Source: Thermodesulfobium narugense DSM 14796 (GTDB lineage: Bacteria; Thermodesulfobiota; Thermodesulfobiia; Thermodesulfobiales; Thermodesulfobiaceae). From it: a stretch of 64,000 bases of DNA. The DNA is taken from the NCBI RefSeq assembly GCF_000212395.1, contig NC_015499.1, positions 248,001 to 312,000 on the forward strand, read 5' to 3'. The notes beneath the pieces were generated by a model. The model was not told where the DNA came from. It did no database searches and worked only from the letters and a program-made list of their open reading frames with translations. Position numbers and translations under genes: made by a program. Of this stretch, positions 16,900 to 24,295 are shown piece by piece; position 1 is the stretch's first letter; each line of letters begins with the position of its first letter.

Positions 16900-17907
16900 A
16901 TGAAAGTTGCTATGATTGCGCCAATCGCCTGGAGAACTCCTCCAAGACATTATGGACCCTGGGAACAGGTTACCTCGCTGCTAACAGAAGGCCTTGTAAA
17001 AGAGGGTTTGGATGTAACCTTGTTTGCAACTGCCGATTCTATTACCTCTGCAAAACTTGTTTCTGTAGTGCCAACGGGTTACGAGGAAGATAAAGAGGCT
17101 GATCCAAAGGTTTTGGAATATCTTCATATTTCTAATGTTTTTGAGAGGGCAGACGAATTTGATATAATACACAATCAATTTGACTTTATGCCACTTTGCT
17201 ATTCGAAACTTATAAAGACGCCAATGGTTACCACTATACATGGCTTTTCATCTGAAAAAATATTGCCTATTTACAAAAAGTACAACAAACACGTAAGTTA
17301 TGTTTCTATCTCAAACTCGGATAGACATCCTGACCTTGATTATATCTCTACAATTTATCACGGAATTGATATTAACAATTTTCCATTTAACCCGGATCCA
17401 AAGGATTATCTTTTATTTTTTGGCAGAATGCATCCTGACAAAGGCGCTCACGATGCCATTAAAATAGCAAAGTTTTTTAAAATGAGACTTTTTTTGGCTG
17501 GTCCTATACAAGATGAGATCTATTTTAAGGAAAAAGTAAAGCCTTATCTATCGGAAGATATAAAATATTTAGGCAGCGTTGGTCCTGAAAAAAGAGGAGA
17601 GATGCTTTCAAATGCTATCTGTCTTCTTCATCCAATATACTTTAATGAACCATTCGGTTTGAGCGTAATAGAATCTTTAGCTTGTGGAACACCTGTTTTG
17701 GCTTATAACAGAGGTAGCATGAGGGAGATAGTTGATGAGTCTGTTGGTATATTGGTTAATTCTTTCGAAGAGGCAGTTGAGAAATTTGGGCTTATTTATA
17801 ATATCAAGAGAAGCGACTGTAGAAAGTATGTGGAAAAAAGGTTTACTTCTCAAAGAATGGTAAGTGAATATATTGAAGTTTATAAGAGGATATTGAATAG
17901 TAATTAA
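16900..17907 (+). CDS. GT4-type glycosyltransferase
   Basis: A 335-residue GT-B fold retaining glycosyltransferase of the GT4 family. The N-terminus reads MKVAMIAPIAWRTPPRHYGPWEQVTSLLTEG, split here as the nucleotide-free acceptor half. The C-terminal half has LLFFGRMHPDKGAHDAIKIAK, LLHPIYFNEPFGLSVIES (the E-x7-E motif) and ACGTPVLAYNRGSMREIV. The donor sugar cannot be read; the adjacent GH130 gene hints at mannose (inference). ATG follows GAGGTGATGAT. It lies between the SH3-type membrane protein and a GH130 gene, with 14 bases to the latter. Confidence 0.87.
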   Translation: MKVAMIAPIAWRTPPRHYGPWEQVTSLLTEGLVKEGLDVTLFATADSITSAKLVSVVPTGYEEDKEADPKVLEYLHISNVFERADEFDIIHNQFDFMPLCYSKLIKTPMVTTIHGFSSEKILPIYKKYNKHVSYVSISNSDRHPDLDYISTIYHGIDINNFPFNPDPKDYLLFFGRMHPDKGAHDAIKIAKFFKMRLFLAGPIQDEIYFKEKVKPYLSEDIKYLGSVGPEKRGEMLSNAICLLHPIYFNEPFGLSVIESLACGTPVLAYNRGSMREIVDESVGILVNSFEEAVEKFGLIYNIKRSDCRKYVEKRFTSQRMVSEYIEVYKRILNSN

Positions 17908-17921
17908 GGAGGAGTTATGCG

Positions 17922-18872
17922 ATGAATTTGAATTTATATAAAGGTTCTGGGATAGTAAAAAGATACATATTTAATCCTATTCTTACTAAATATGATGTTC
18001 CTTATGATGTTTCAACGGTTTACAACCCAGCTATTACCACCTATCAAAATAAATATATATTAGTATTTAGAGCAGCTAAGCTTAATGGCAGGTCAATTTT
18101 AGGGAAGGCTATTTCTGAAGATGGATTTAACTTTGAAGTTGAAAAAGAACCGTTTATGGTGCCTGAAAGCGATGGATATTTTGGCAGGTATGAAAGTGCT
18201 GGTATAGAAGACCCACGAATTACTAGAATTGGCGACGAATACCTTATTACTTATAGTGCTTATTCTGAATATGGAGTAAGAATTGGCCTTGCAAAGACGA
18301 CTGACTTTAAGAAAGTTGAAAGAATTGCTTTGATTACAAGTGCGGATCATAGAAATATAGTAATTTTCCCAGAAAAATTTGGATCTGACTATGTTAGATT
18401 AGATAGACCTCACTCAGATATAATTCCCTGGTCCATCTGGATTTCTTATTCAAAAGATTTAATACACTGGGGCAGATCGGAAATTTTGATAAAACCAAAG
18501 TCATATCACTGGGACGAACTAAAAGTTGGCCCCGGGGCTCCTCCTATTAAAACAAAGGATGGTTGGTTAAGTATTATACACGGGGTTTATATGATTATGA
18601 GCGGTTCTGTTTATAGATTGGGCGTAGTTTTACATGATTTAAAAGATCCAAGTAAAATTTTGGGCATATCTGACGAATGGATTCTTGAACCAGAAGACCA
18701 GTGGGAAAGAGTTGGCTACGTTCCGAACGTTGTTTTTTGTTCAGCTGCCTTGAAGGAAGGTGATTTTATAAGACTGTGGTGGGGCGCTGCTGATAGCGTC
18801 ATTTGTACCGGGATAGCAAAAGTAGATGAACTCGTAGAAAAATGTCTTAAAAATAAAAGAAAACCTTTATAG
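17922..18872 (+). CDS. GH130-family glycoside phosphorylase, first copy
   Basis: GH130 enzymes are five-bladed beta-propeller phosphorylases that cleave beta-mannosides with phosphate, releasing mannose 1-phosphate. The 316 residues show NPILTKYD, VYNPAITTYQNKYILVFR, and GIEDPRITRIGDEYLITYSAY, where E96-D97-P98-R99 is the family motif I take to hold the general-acid Asp. They also have GPGAPPIKTKDGWLSIIHG and AALKEGDFIRLWWGAAD. The exact linkage cannot be told. The AAGGAGG site stands before ATG. It is separated by the mqn operon from a second GH130 gene at 23342. Confidence 0.87.
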   Translation: MNLNLYKGSGIVKRYIFNPILTKYDVPYDVSTVYNPAITTYQNKYILVFRAAKLNGRSILGKAISEDGFNFEVEKEPFMVPESDGYFGRYESAGIEDPRITRIGDEYLITYSAYSEYGVRIGLAKTTDFKKVERIALITSADHRNIVIFPEKFGSDYVRLDRPHSDIIPWSIWISYSKDLIHWGRSEILIKPKSYHWDELKVGPGAPPIKTKDGWLSIIHGVYMIMSGSVYRLGVVLHDLKDPSKILGISDEWILEPEDQWERVGYVPNVVFCSAALKEGDFIRLWWGAADSVICTGIAKVDELVEKCLKNKRKPL

Positions 18873-18884
18873 TAATCTATTTTC

Positions 18885-19907
18885 TTATTTTATTATGTTG
18901 TAAAAGGCATCTCTTTGGGCACTCTCAAAACCAGCTGATTTTATAAGATTTTCGAGTTCTTCTGTACTTTGAGGCCTATGACTTTGTCCTATTGCACTTG
19001 CAACAACGTTTTCTTCAAGCATCACTGACCCTAAATCGTTTGCTCCGCAAAGTAGGGCAACTGGCGCTACGTCTTTTCCTACTGTAAGCCACGACGCACC
19101 TATGTTTGGTATATTGTCAAAAAATATTCTTGATAGAGCTACGGTTTTAAGGTAATCAATTTTGTTTTCCCATTTTGTTTTGTTTTTTGATTTAAAGATC
19201 CAGGGGATAAATGCTATAAATCCGCCAGTTTCATCTTGGAGATCTCTTACCTTTTTAAGATGTTGCAGTCTATCGTCGATCGTCTCGCCGAAGCCTATTA
19301 CCATGGTAGCAGTACTCATTAGACCTGAATAGTGAGCGATTCTATGAATATGTAACCACGTAGAAGATGAGATCTTTTTTGGACTAATTTCTTGTCTAAT
19401 TTTGTCTACCAATATCTCTGCTCCTGCACCGGGAAGCCCTTGAAGTCCAGCATCTTTTAATTTTTCTATTACATCCTTGTAAGAGATACGCTCAATTTTC
19501 GAAAAGTGATCTATTTCTGCAGCTGATAGTGAGTGAAGCACTAAATCAGGATATTTTTTCTTAATATGTTTGAAAATTTCTATTATATCTTTAAGTCTAA
19601 ATTCAGGATCTAGGCCACCTTGAAGCATAATTTGTGTTGCTTTGAGCTCTACAGCTTCATCTACTCGTTTATAAATTTCTTCTTTAGAGAGCCTAATAGA
19701 ATTTTTACTTCCTACAGGTACGCTAAAATAACAAAATTTGCAGTTTGAGGTACAGACGTTGCTATAATTTATGTTTCTGTCTATGATATAGGTTACTTTT
19801 CTGTGACCGAATTCAGCCCTTGTTTTGTCAGCCAATTTTGCAAGTTCAAATAATGGCAGATCAAAAAGCTTTTTTGCCTGTGATATGCTTATCCTGTTTT
19901 TTATCAT
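18885..19907 (-). CDS. mqnC: Cyclic dehypoxanthinyl futalosine synthase (menaquinone, futalosine pathway)
   Basis: MqnC is a radical SAM enzyme that cyclises dehypoxanthinyl futalosine. It carries the CxxxCxxC cluster motif at C52, C56 and C59 (VCTSNCKFCYF). It also has QGGLDPEFRLKDIIEI, GLPGAGAEILVD and the C-terminal GANDLGSVMLEENVV, all typical of the MqnC/MqnE/CofH group. The ATG at 19907 is chosen because GAGGGG lies 5 bases upstream; the GTG two codons earlier would overlap that site. It is the last gene of the tetR-mqnDEAC run and converges on the first GH130 gene. Confidence 0.92.
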   Translation of the reverse strand: MIKNRISISQAKKLFDLPLFELAKLADKTRAEFGHRKVTYIIDRNINYSNVCTSNCKFCYFSVPVGSKNSIRLSKEEIYKRVDEAVELKATQIMLQGGLDPEFRLKDIIEIFKHIKKKYPDLVLHSLSAAEIDHFSKIERISYKDVIEKLKDAGLQGLPGAGAEILVDKIRQEISPKKISSSTWLHIHRIAHYSGLMSTATMVIGFGETIDDRLQHLKKVRDLQDETGGFIAFIPWIFKSKNKTKWENKIDYLKTVALSRIFFDNIPNIGASWLTVGKDVAPVALLCGANDLGSVMLEENVVASAIGQSHRPQSTEELENLIKSAGFESAQRDAFYNIIK

Positions 19908-19926
19908 GTACACCCCTCAAAATATA

Positions 19927-20670
19927 CTAGTAATCTAAGCTTTTTATTATTTTTTCTAATTCAAACAGTCCTTTCAGGTCATTAGTATCAAGGATATATG
20001 ATAGATTTGAATAATATTCCTTTGAAGATATTTTTTTATATTTCCAGTCTAAATTATTTTTCTCTATCTCAGCGAATTTTAGGGCAAGCGAATATGTTTT
20101 AATAAAGTCTAATAAAAGGTCGTTTTTAATATCTCTTCTTGCGGCAAGAAGTGAAAAAACAGTGGGCAAATTTGTGTATTGTCTCCAAAGTTCTGAGACG
20201 TCGTAGATAAAATTATTATTTTTGTTTTCTATAAAGTTTAGGGCATCGTCTCCAATAATAACCTGTGCACAAAAGTCATTTGAATCCTTAGAAAATATAG
20301 GATCGATTTTGTAAAACTTTCTAAGTATACATACTACTATGTTGTTAATAGTGTTTGATGTGCATGATAGCCTTATTACCTTTTTGTCAAGCTTTTCAAT
20401 GGGTTCGTTTGACACAAGAAAAGTACTAAGAACTGGTCCAAAACAAGAGAGCCCAAATGGCAAGATTGGCTTAAGTAGGTCTTGGTTATTGATCCACGTA
20501 ACTGAGGATATTGTTGCAACATCTAACTCATTGTTTAACAACATATTGTTTAGGGTTGCAGGATCCGACAAGAAAAATTTATAACCAATTTTTTCGAATC
20601 CCAGCTTTACTGGCAAAAAATTGTAAAACTTTATCAAACCAAATCTTAAAAAATTCTTGTTAGTTGTCAT
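19927..20670 (-). CDS. mqnA: Chorismate dehydratase, MqnA family (futalosine pathway)
   Basis: MqnA converts chorismate to 3-enolpyruvyl benzoate, the first committed step. The 247-residue protein has a periplasmic-binding-like fold. Family marks are LIKFYNFLPVKLGF near the N-terminus, DPATLNNMLLNNELDVATISSVTW, VIIGDDAL and the YDVSELWRQYTNLPTVFSLLAAR stretch. The sequence is rather divergent, so I rely partly on its place between mqnE and mqnC. The ATG start is 38 bases after mqnE. Confidence 0.85.
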   Translation of the reverse strand: MTTNKNFLRFGLIKFYNFLPVKLGFEKIGYKFFLSDPATLNNMLLNNELDVATISSVTWINNQDLLKPILPFGLSCFGPVLSTFLVSNEPIEKLDKKVIRLSCTSNTINNIVVCILRKFYKIDPIFSKDSNDFCAQVIIGDDALNFIENKNNNFIYDVSELWRQYTNLPTVFSLLAARRDIKNDLLLDFIKTYSLALKFAEIEKNNLDWKYKKISSKEYYSNLSYILDTNDLKGLFELEKIIKSLDY

Positions 20671-20708
20671 TTTTTCTCCTAAATCTTTCTAAAATGAACA
20701 AACAATTT

Positions 20709-21716
20709 TTATCCTATTTTCTCGTAAAGAGAATTTCTTTCGAAAGGAACAAGACCAATATCCGTTATCATATTCTTTAAGCTTTCAGCTGATAGGCCTC
20801 CTGGTTCTGGAGAACCACCTTCATGCATAATCTTTTCATCCACTAAAGTGCCTTCGAGGTCATCTGCTCCTGCCCAGAGTGCCATAAGAGCACAATCTTG
20901 TCCTATTGATGGCCAATACGCTTTTATGTGAGGAATTGATAAAACTAAGCGCGAAATTGCAATGGTTTTAAGAGTTTTAATGCTTGTTGCTGGTTTTATG
21001 TGTCTAAATTTTGTATTTAAAGGTTGAAATTTCAAAGGGATAAAAGCCTGGAAACCTCCTGTTTTCTGTTGTAGTTCTTCTAGAAGACTCAGGTGGTCTA
21101 ATATGTCATCAAAAGTTTCAAAGTGACCATACAAAATAGTAGCATTCGATTTTAATCCCATTTTGTGAGCAATCTCATGAATTTTGAGCCACATTTTCGG
21201 AGATGTCTTCTTTGTTAGAAGCTTTGATCTCATAGAGTCTTTTAGTATTTCTGCTCCTCCGCCTGTAAGGGATACGCTGCCGTGATTTAAAAGGTCTTCA
21301 ATTATACCTTCTATTGGTTTGTTCTCTTCTTTGGCGTAGAATTCAACTTCTACTGCTGTAAGAGATTTTATTGTGACTTTTGGAAGCGTATTTTTAATTG
21401 AATCTAAGATTTTAAGTACTTCATTCCACTTCAAATCAGGATTAAGACCTGATGTAATGTGGACCTCACTTAACCATGTTAGATTTTGTAATTTAGAGAC
21501 AACTAGATCTGGCGTCAGCTTATATGCATCAAGATCGTTTTTATTTCTAGCAAAAGGGCAAAACCCACATCTTTCTACGCAAATATTAGTGAGATTTAGA
21601 TGAATATTCTTTGCGAAGAAGACGTTTTTGCCATACAAAGAATTTTTCTTTTTGTTGGCTTCGTTGAACAAATCGATTGGATTGTCTATTAAGTATTTTA
21701 AGTCTGCTCTATTCAT
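20709..21716 (-). CDS. mqnE: Aminodeoxyfutalosine synthase
   Basis: MqnE is a radical SAM enzyme joining 3-enolpyruvyl benzoate to SAM-derived adenosine, giving aminodeoxyfutalosine. The cluster cysteines are C46, C50 and C53 (ICVERCGFCPF). HITSGLNPDLKWNEVL, GSVSLTGGGAEIL, SNATILYGHFETFDD, GGFQAFIPLKFQPLNT and HEGGSPEPGGL are characteristic. It overlaps mqnD by 8 bases, so the two are translationally coupled. Confidence 0.93.
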   Translation of the reverse strand: MNRADLKYLIDNPIDLFNEANKKKNSLYGKNVFFAKNIHLNLTNICVERCGFCPFARNKNDLDAYKLTPDLVVSKLQNLTWLSEVHITSGLNPDLKWNEVLKILDSIKNTLPKVTIKSLTAVEVEFYAKEENKPIEGIIEDLLNHGSVSLTGGGAEILKDSMRSKLLTKKTSPKMWLKIHEIAHKMGLKSNATILYGHFETFDDILDHLSLLEELQQKTGGFQAFIPLKFQPLNTKFRHIKPATSIKTLKTIAISRLVLSIPHIKAYWPSIGQDCALMALWAGADDLEGTLVDEKIMHEGGSPEPGGLSAESLKNMITDIGLVPFERNSLYEKIG

Positions 21717-22533
21717 TTAATATCTCCTCTGGTATGCTGGGGATAGAGGGAATCAAAGATTTTTCAAATGCAACCTTGTACAATATATTTAGAGAGTTAT
21801 ACAAACTTTCTTGAAATTTAATAGTGTAATCGTTTACGTACATGTTTACAAATTTTTCGTTCATTTCAAAATTAAGATCTCTGCCAAATTTCATTGCATG
21901 ATTGAGTGCCTCTTGAGGATGTGCTTTGCCCCACTTTATGGATTCTCTTAATAGATTATTTATTGAAGTTCTTTCGTTTTTTAAGCTTTTGTGTACAATA
22001 TTTCCACCTAAAGGAAGGGGTAAGTTATACCTTTCATACCACCACTCTCCAAGATCTACTATCTTTTTTAATCCCATGTTTCTATAAGAAAGCTGCCCTT
22101 CATGAATTAATAAACCTGCATCCACTTCTGAGTTAATAACCTTTTCCATTATTTGATCAAAAGGCACGAACACTTCCTTGTGACCTTGTGAATATATGCG
22201 AAAGACTAAAGTTGCAGTGGTTAACTCTCCTGGAAGGGCAATTACTTTGTCTTCAAGATTTGTGAGACTTTTTTTTGAGATAAGTATTGGACCATATTTG
22301 TCGCCTACACTTGAGCCTACGCTCATGAGATCGTACTTGTCTATAACGTATGGCAAAGCATGATAAGAAATCGCACTAATGTGATAACGTCCATTCATAG
22401 CCTCCTTGTTAAGGGTCTCTATATCTGACAGTGTTTCTTCAATTTCGTATTTTGATTTGATTTTCCCGTGTGTTAATGCATAAAACATAAATGCATCATC
22501 AGGATCTGGGCTGTGTGCAACTGTTAATTTCAT
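21709..22533 (-). CDS. mqnD: 1,4-dihydroxy-6-naphthoate synthase
   Basis: MqnD turns the cyclic futalosine derivative into 1,4-dihydroxy-6-naphthoate. The 274 residues begin MKLTVAHSPDPDDAFMFYAL, the family hallmark. They continue with ISAISYHALPYV, SVGSSVGDKYGPILIS and AGLLIHEGQLSY, in a binding-protein-like fold. ATG is preceded by AGGAGG. It is the first biosynthetic gene after tetR, 21 bases apart. Confidence 0.93.
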   Translation of the reverse strand: MKLTVAHSPDPDDAFMFYALTHGKIKSKYEIEETLSDIETLNKEAMNGRYHISAISYHALPYVIDKYDLMSVGSSVGDKYGPILISKKSLTNLEDKVIALPGELTTATLVFRIYSQGHKEVFVPFDQIMEKVINSEVDAGLLIHEGQLSYRNMGLKKIVDLGEWWYERYNLPLPLGGNIVHKSLKNERTSINNLLRESIKWGKAHPQEALNHAMKFGRDLNFEMNEKFVNMYVNDYTIKFQESLYNSLNILYKVAFEKSLIPSIPSIPEEILNE

Positions 22534-22554
22534 CGAAAACCTCCTAAAAATTAA

Positions 22555-23118
22555 TTATTTTTTTACTATTTTCAACAATTTTTCAATAAAAAGATCTGAT
22601 ATTTCGGCAAGTGATTTGTCGGATGTAATAGAATCGATTACAAACTCTGTTATTGCACCAACGATAATTGTTACAACAATATACTTTTCAATTTCTTCAA
22701 ATCTTTGATCAGAAAGCATATTGCAAAATAGCTTTTCTAACTTTTTTCTCACAGAAAATCTTTGCTCTTCAAACTGAGGACCAAGACTAAAGGCTTCAAT
22801 GAAGATGAATTTTGTTAATTCACGATACTTGTCTAGTATTCTAAAACCCTCTTTTAAAGACGATCTAAAAATTTCTTCAAAAGTATCACCTTTGGCTTTG
22901 GTTTCAATTTTTTTGATAAGTTGATCGCTTAACTCTTCAACTAGTTTTATTACCAGGTCTTTTTTTCCCGGGAAATAGAAGTAAAATGCTCCTTTAGAGG
23001 TATTTGAGTCTTCTACAATCTCATCAACGTTTGTATAATGATATCCTTTGTTTGAAAAAAGTCTTAAAGCGCTTTTTAGTATTCTATTTTTTATAACAGA
23101 AGTTTTTTTAGTTCTCAT
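22555..23118 (-). CDS. TetR-family transcriptional regulator heading the mqn operon
   Basis: A 187-residue repressor-type protein. Residues about 8-55 hold the helix-turn-helix (RILKSALRLFSNKGYHYTNVDEIV, then SNTSKGAFYFYFPGKKDLV). The remaining helices form a ligand-binding and dimer domain with no recognisable specificity. It lies 21 bases upstream of mqnD in the same direction, so it is probably in the mqn transcript. A perfect 14-bp palindrome abuts its -35 box, which points to autoregulation and, by extension, to control of the mqn genes. The ligand is unknown. Confidence 0.88.
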   Translation of the reverse strand: MRTKKTSVIKNRILKSALRLFSNKGYHYTNVDEIVEDSNTSKGAFYFYFPGKKDLVIKLVEELSDQLIKKIETKAKGDTFEEIFRSSLKEGFRILDKYRELTKFIFIEAFSLGPQFEEQRFSVRKKLEKLFCNMLSDQRFEEIEKYIVVTIIVGAITEFVIDSITSDKSLAEISDLFIEKLLKIVKK

Positions 23119-23124
23119 GTTGAT

Positions 23125-23153
23125 ATAATAACAGTTTTTGAAATATTTGTAAA
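23125..23153 (-). promoter_or_regulatory. Promoter of the tetR-mqn operon
   Basis: On the minus strand TTTACA (23153-23148), a 17-base spacer, and TATTAT (23130-23125), a few bases before the tetR ATG. The operator palindrome touches the upstream edge of the -35 box. Confidence 0.6.
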
Positions 23154-23166
23154 CCGACTAGTCGGT
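23153..23166. promoter_or_regulatory. TetR-type operator palindrome
   Basis: ACCGACTAGTCGGT is a perfect 14-bp palindrome of the form often bound by TetR-family repressors. It sits directly upstream of the tetR -35 box and is the only GC-rich patch in the divergent region. Confidence 0.75.
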
Positions 23167-23341
23167 CTATAGATATTGAAATAACTCACAATTCAAAACT
23201 CAAGAAGAACCGATGCGTTTTTTAAAGGATTTTCCATTTTAAAATTTAAAAGTTTATTTTGTATAAAATTAGCTATATATTTAGTATATATGATAAAATT
23301 AATTAATTTTGATAATATTAAACAATAAGTCGGGGTGAATT

Positions 23342-24295
23342 ATGGGTACTCATGCTCTCTTTAAAAGATATGAAGGAAATCCTATTATTACAGCAGAGGA
23401 TGTTTCCTGCGAAGCTCACACCGTTTTTAATCCTGCAGCTGCAAAGTTTGAGAACAAAGTTATTCTTGTTTTGAGAGTAGAGGAGCAAAGAGGATTTTCT
23501 TATCTCATAAGAGCCTTTAGCGAGGACGGCATTAACAACTGGAAAATTGACGATAAACCTTTTATGATTCATGAACCCCAGATGGGAGAACAGTTCTGGG
23601 GGCTAGAAGATCCCAGGATAACTTACATGGAAGAATTCGATCAATATTATCTGACTTATGTTTCGTTTGCGCCAGGTGGTCCACAACTTTCTTTAGTTAC
23701 TACTAGAGATTTTGAAAGAATATGTAGGCACGGCAATCTTTTTTATCCGGATAACAAAGATGGTGCTTTTTATCCAAAAAGATTCAATGGCAGATGGGCT
23801 TTGATCCATAGACCATACGCAAGAGGAAGGGCTGAAATATGGCTTTCTTTTACCCCTGACCTAAAGCACTATGGTGATCATACCTGTATTATACCAGTAA
23901 GAGAGGGTTGGTGGGATTGTACTAGGGTTGGTATGGGACCACCACCAATAGAGACCCCTGAAGGGTGGCTTTTAATATATCATGGAGTTAGAACTACTGC
24001 TTCTGGATCTCTTTATAGGGTTGGATTAGCTTTGTTTGATTTAGACGATCCTACCAAGCTTATTTGTAGGACTAATAGATGGGTACTAGCTCCAGAAACG
24101 CCATATGAACTGATTGGAGACGTTCCTGGCGTATGTTTTCCATGTGGTGCTATATGTGATGAGAATACTAGGGAGATAATGCTTTATTATGGAGGTGCTG
24201 ATACATCGACCTGTGTGGCATTTTCTACTATTGACGATATACTTGACTTTATTAAAGAGGATCAAAAAATAGGAAGGACTTTTTATTCGTTATGA
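23342..24295 (+). CDS. GH130-family glycoside phosphorylase, second copy
   Basis: A 317-residue beta-propeller phosphorylase of family GH130, paralogous to the gene at 17922. Motifs are NPIITAEDV, VFNPAAAKFENKVILVLRVE, WGLEDPRITYMEEF with E89-D90-P91-R92, GMGPPPIETPEGWLLIYHGVR and IMLYYGGADTSTC. The TPEGWLLIYHGV stretch resembles the beta-mannoside phosphorylase branch, but substrate cannot be fixed. The ATG has GGGGTGA upstream. The next gene starts within its stop codon (ATGA), so it is made together with the fused glycosyltransferase. Confidence 0.88.
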   Translation: MGTHALFKRYEGNPIITAEDVSCEAHTVFNPAAAKFENKVILVLRVEEQRGFSYLIRAFSEDGINNWKIDDKPFMIHEPQMGEQFWGLEDPRITYMEEFDQYYLTYVSFAPGGPQLSLVTTRDFERICRHGNLFYPDNKDGAFYPKRFNGRWALIHRPYARGRAEIWLSFTPDLKHYGDHTCIIPVREGWWDCTRVGMGPPPIETPEGWLLIYHGVRTTASGSLYRVGLALFDLDDPTKLICRTNRWVLAPETPYELIGDVPGVCFPCGAICDENTREIMLYYGGADTSTCVAFSTIDDILDFIKEDQKIGRTFYSL

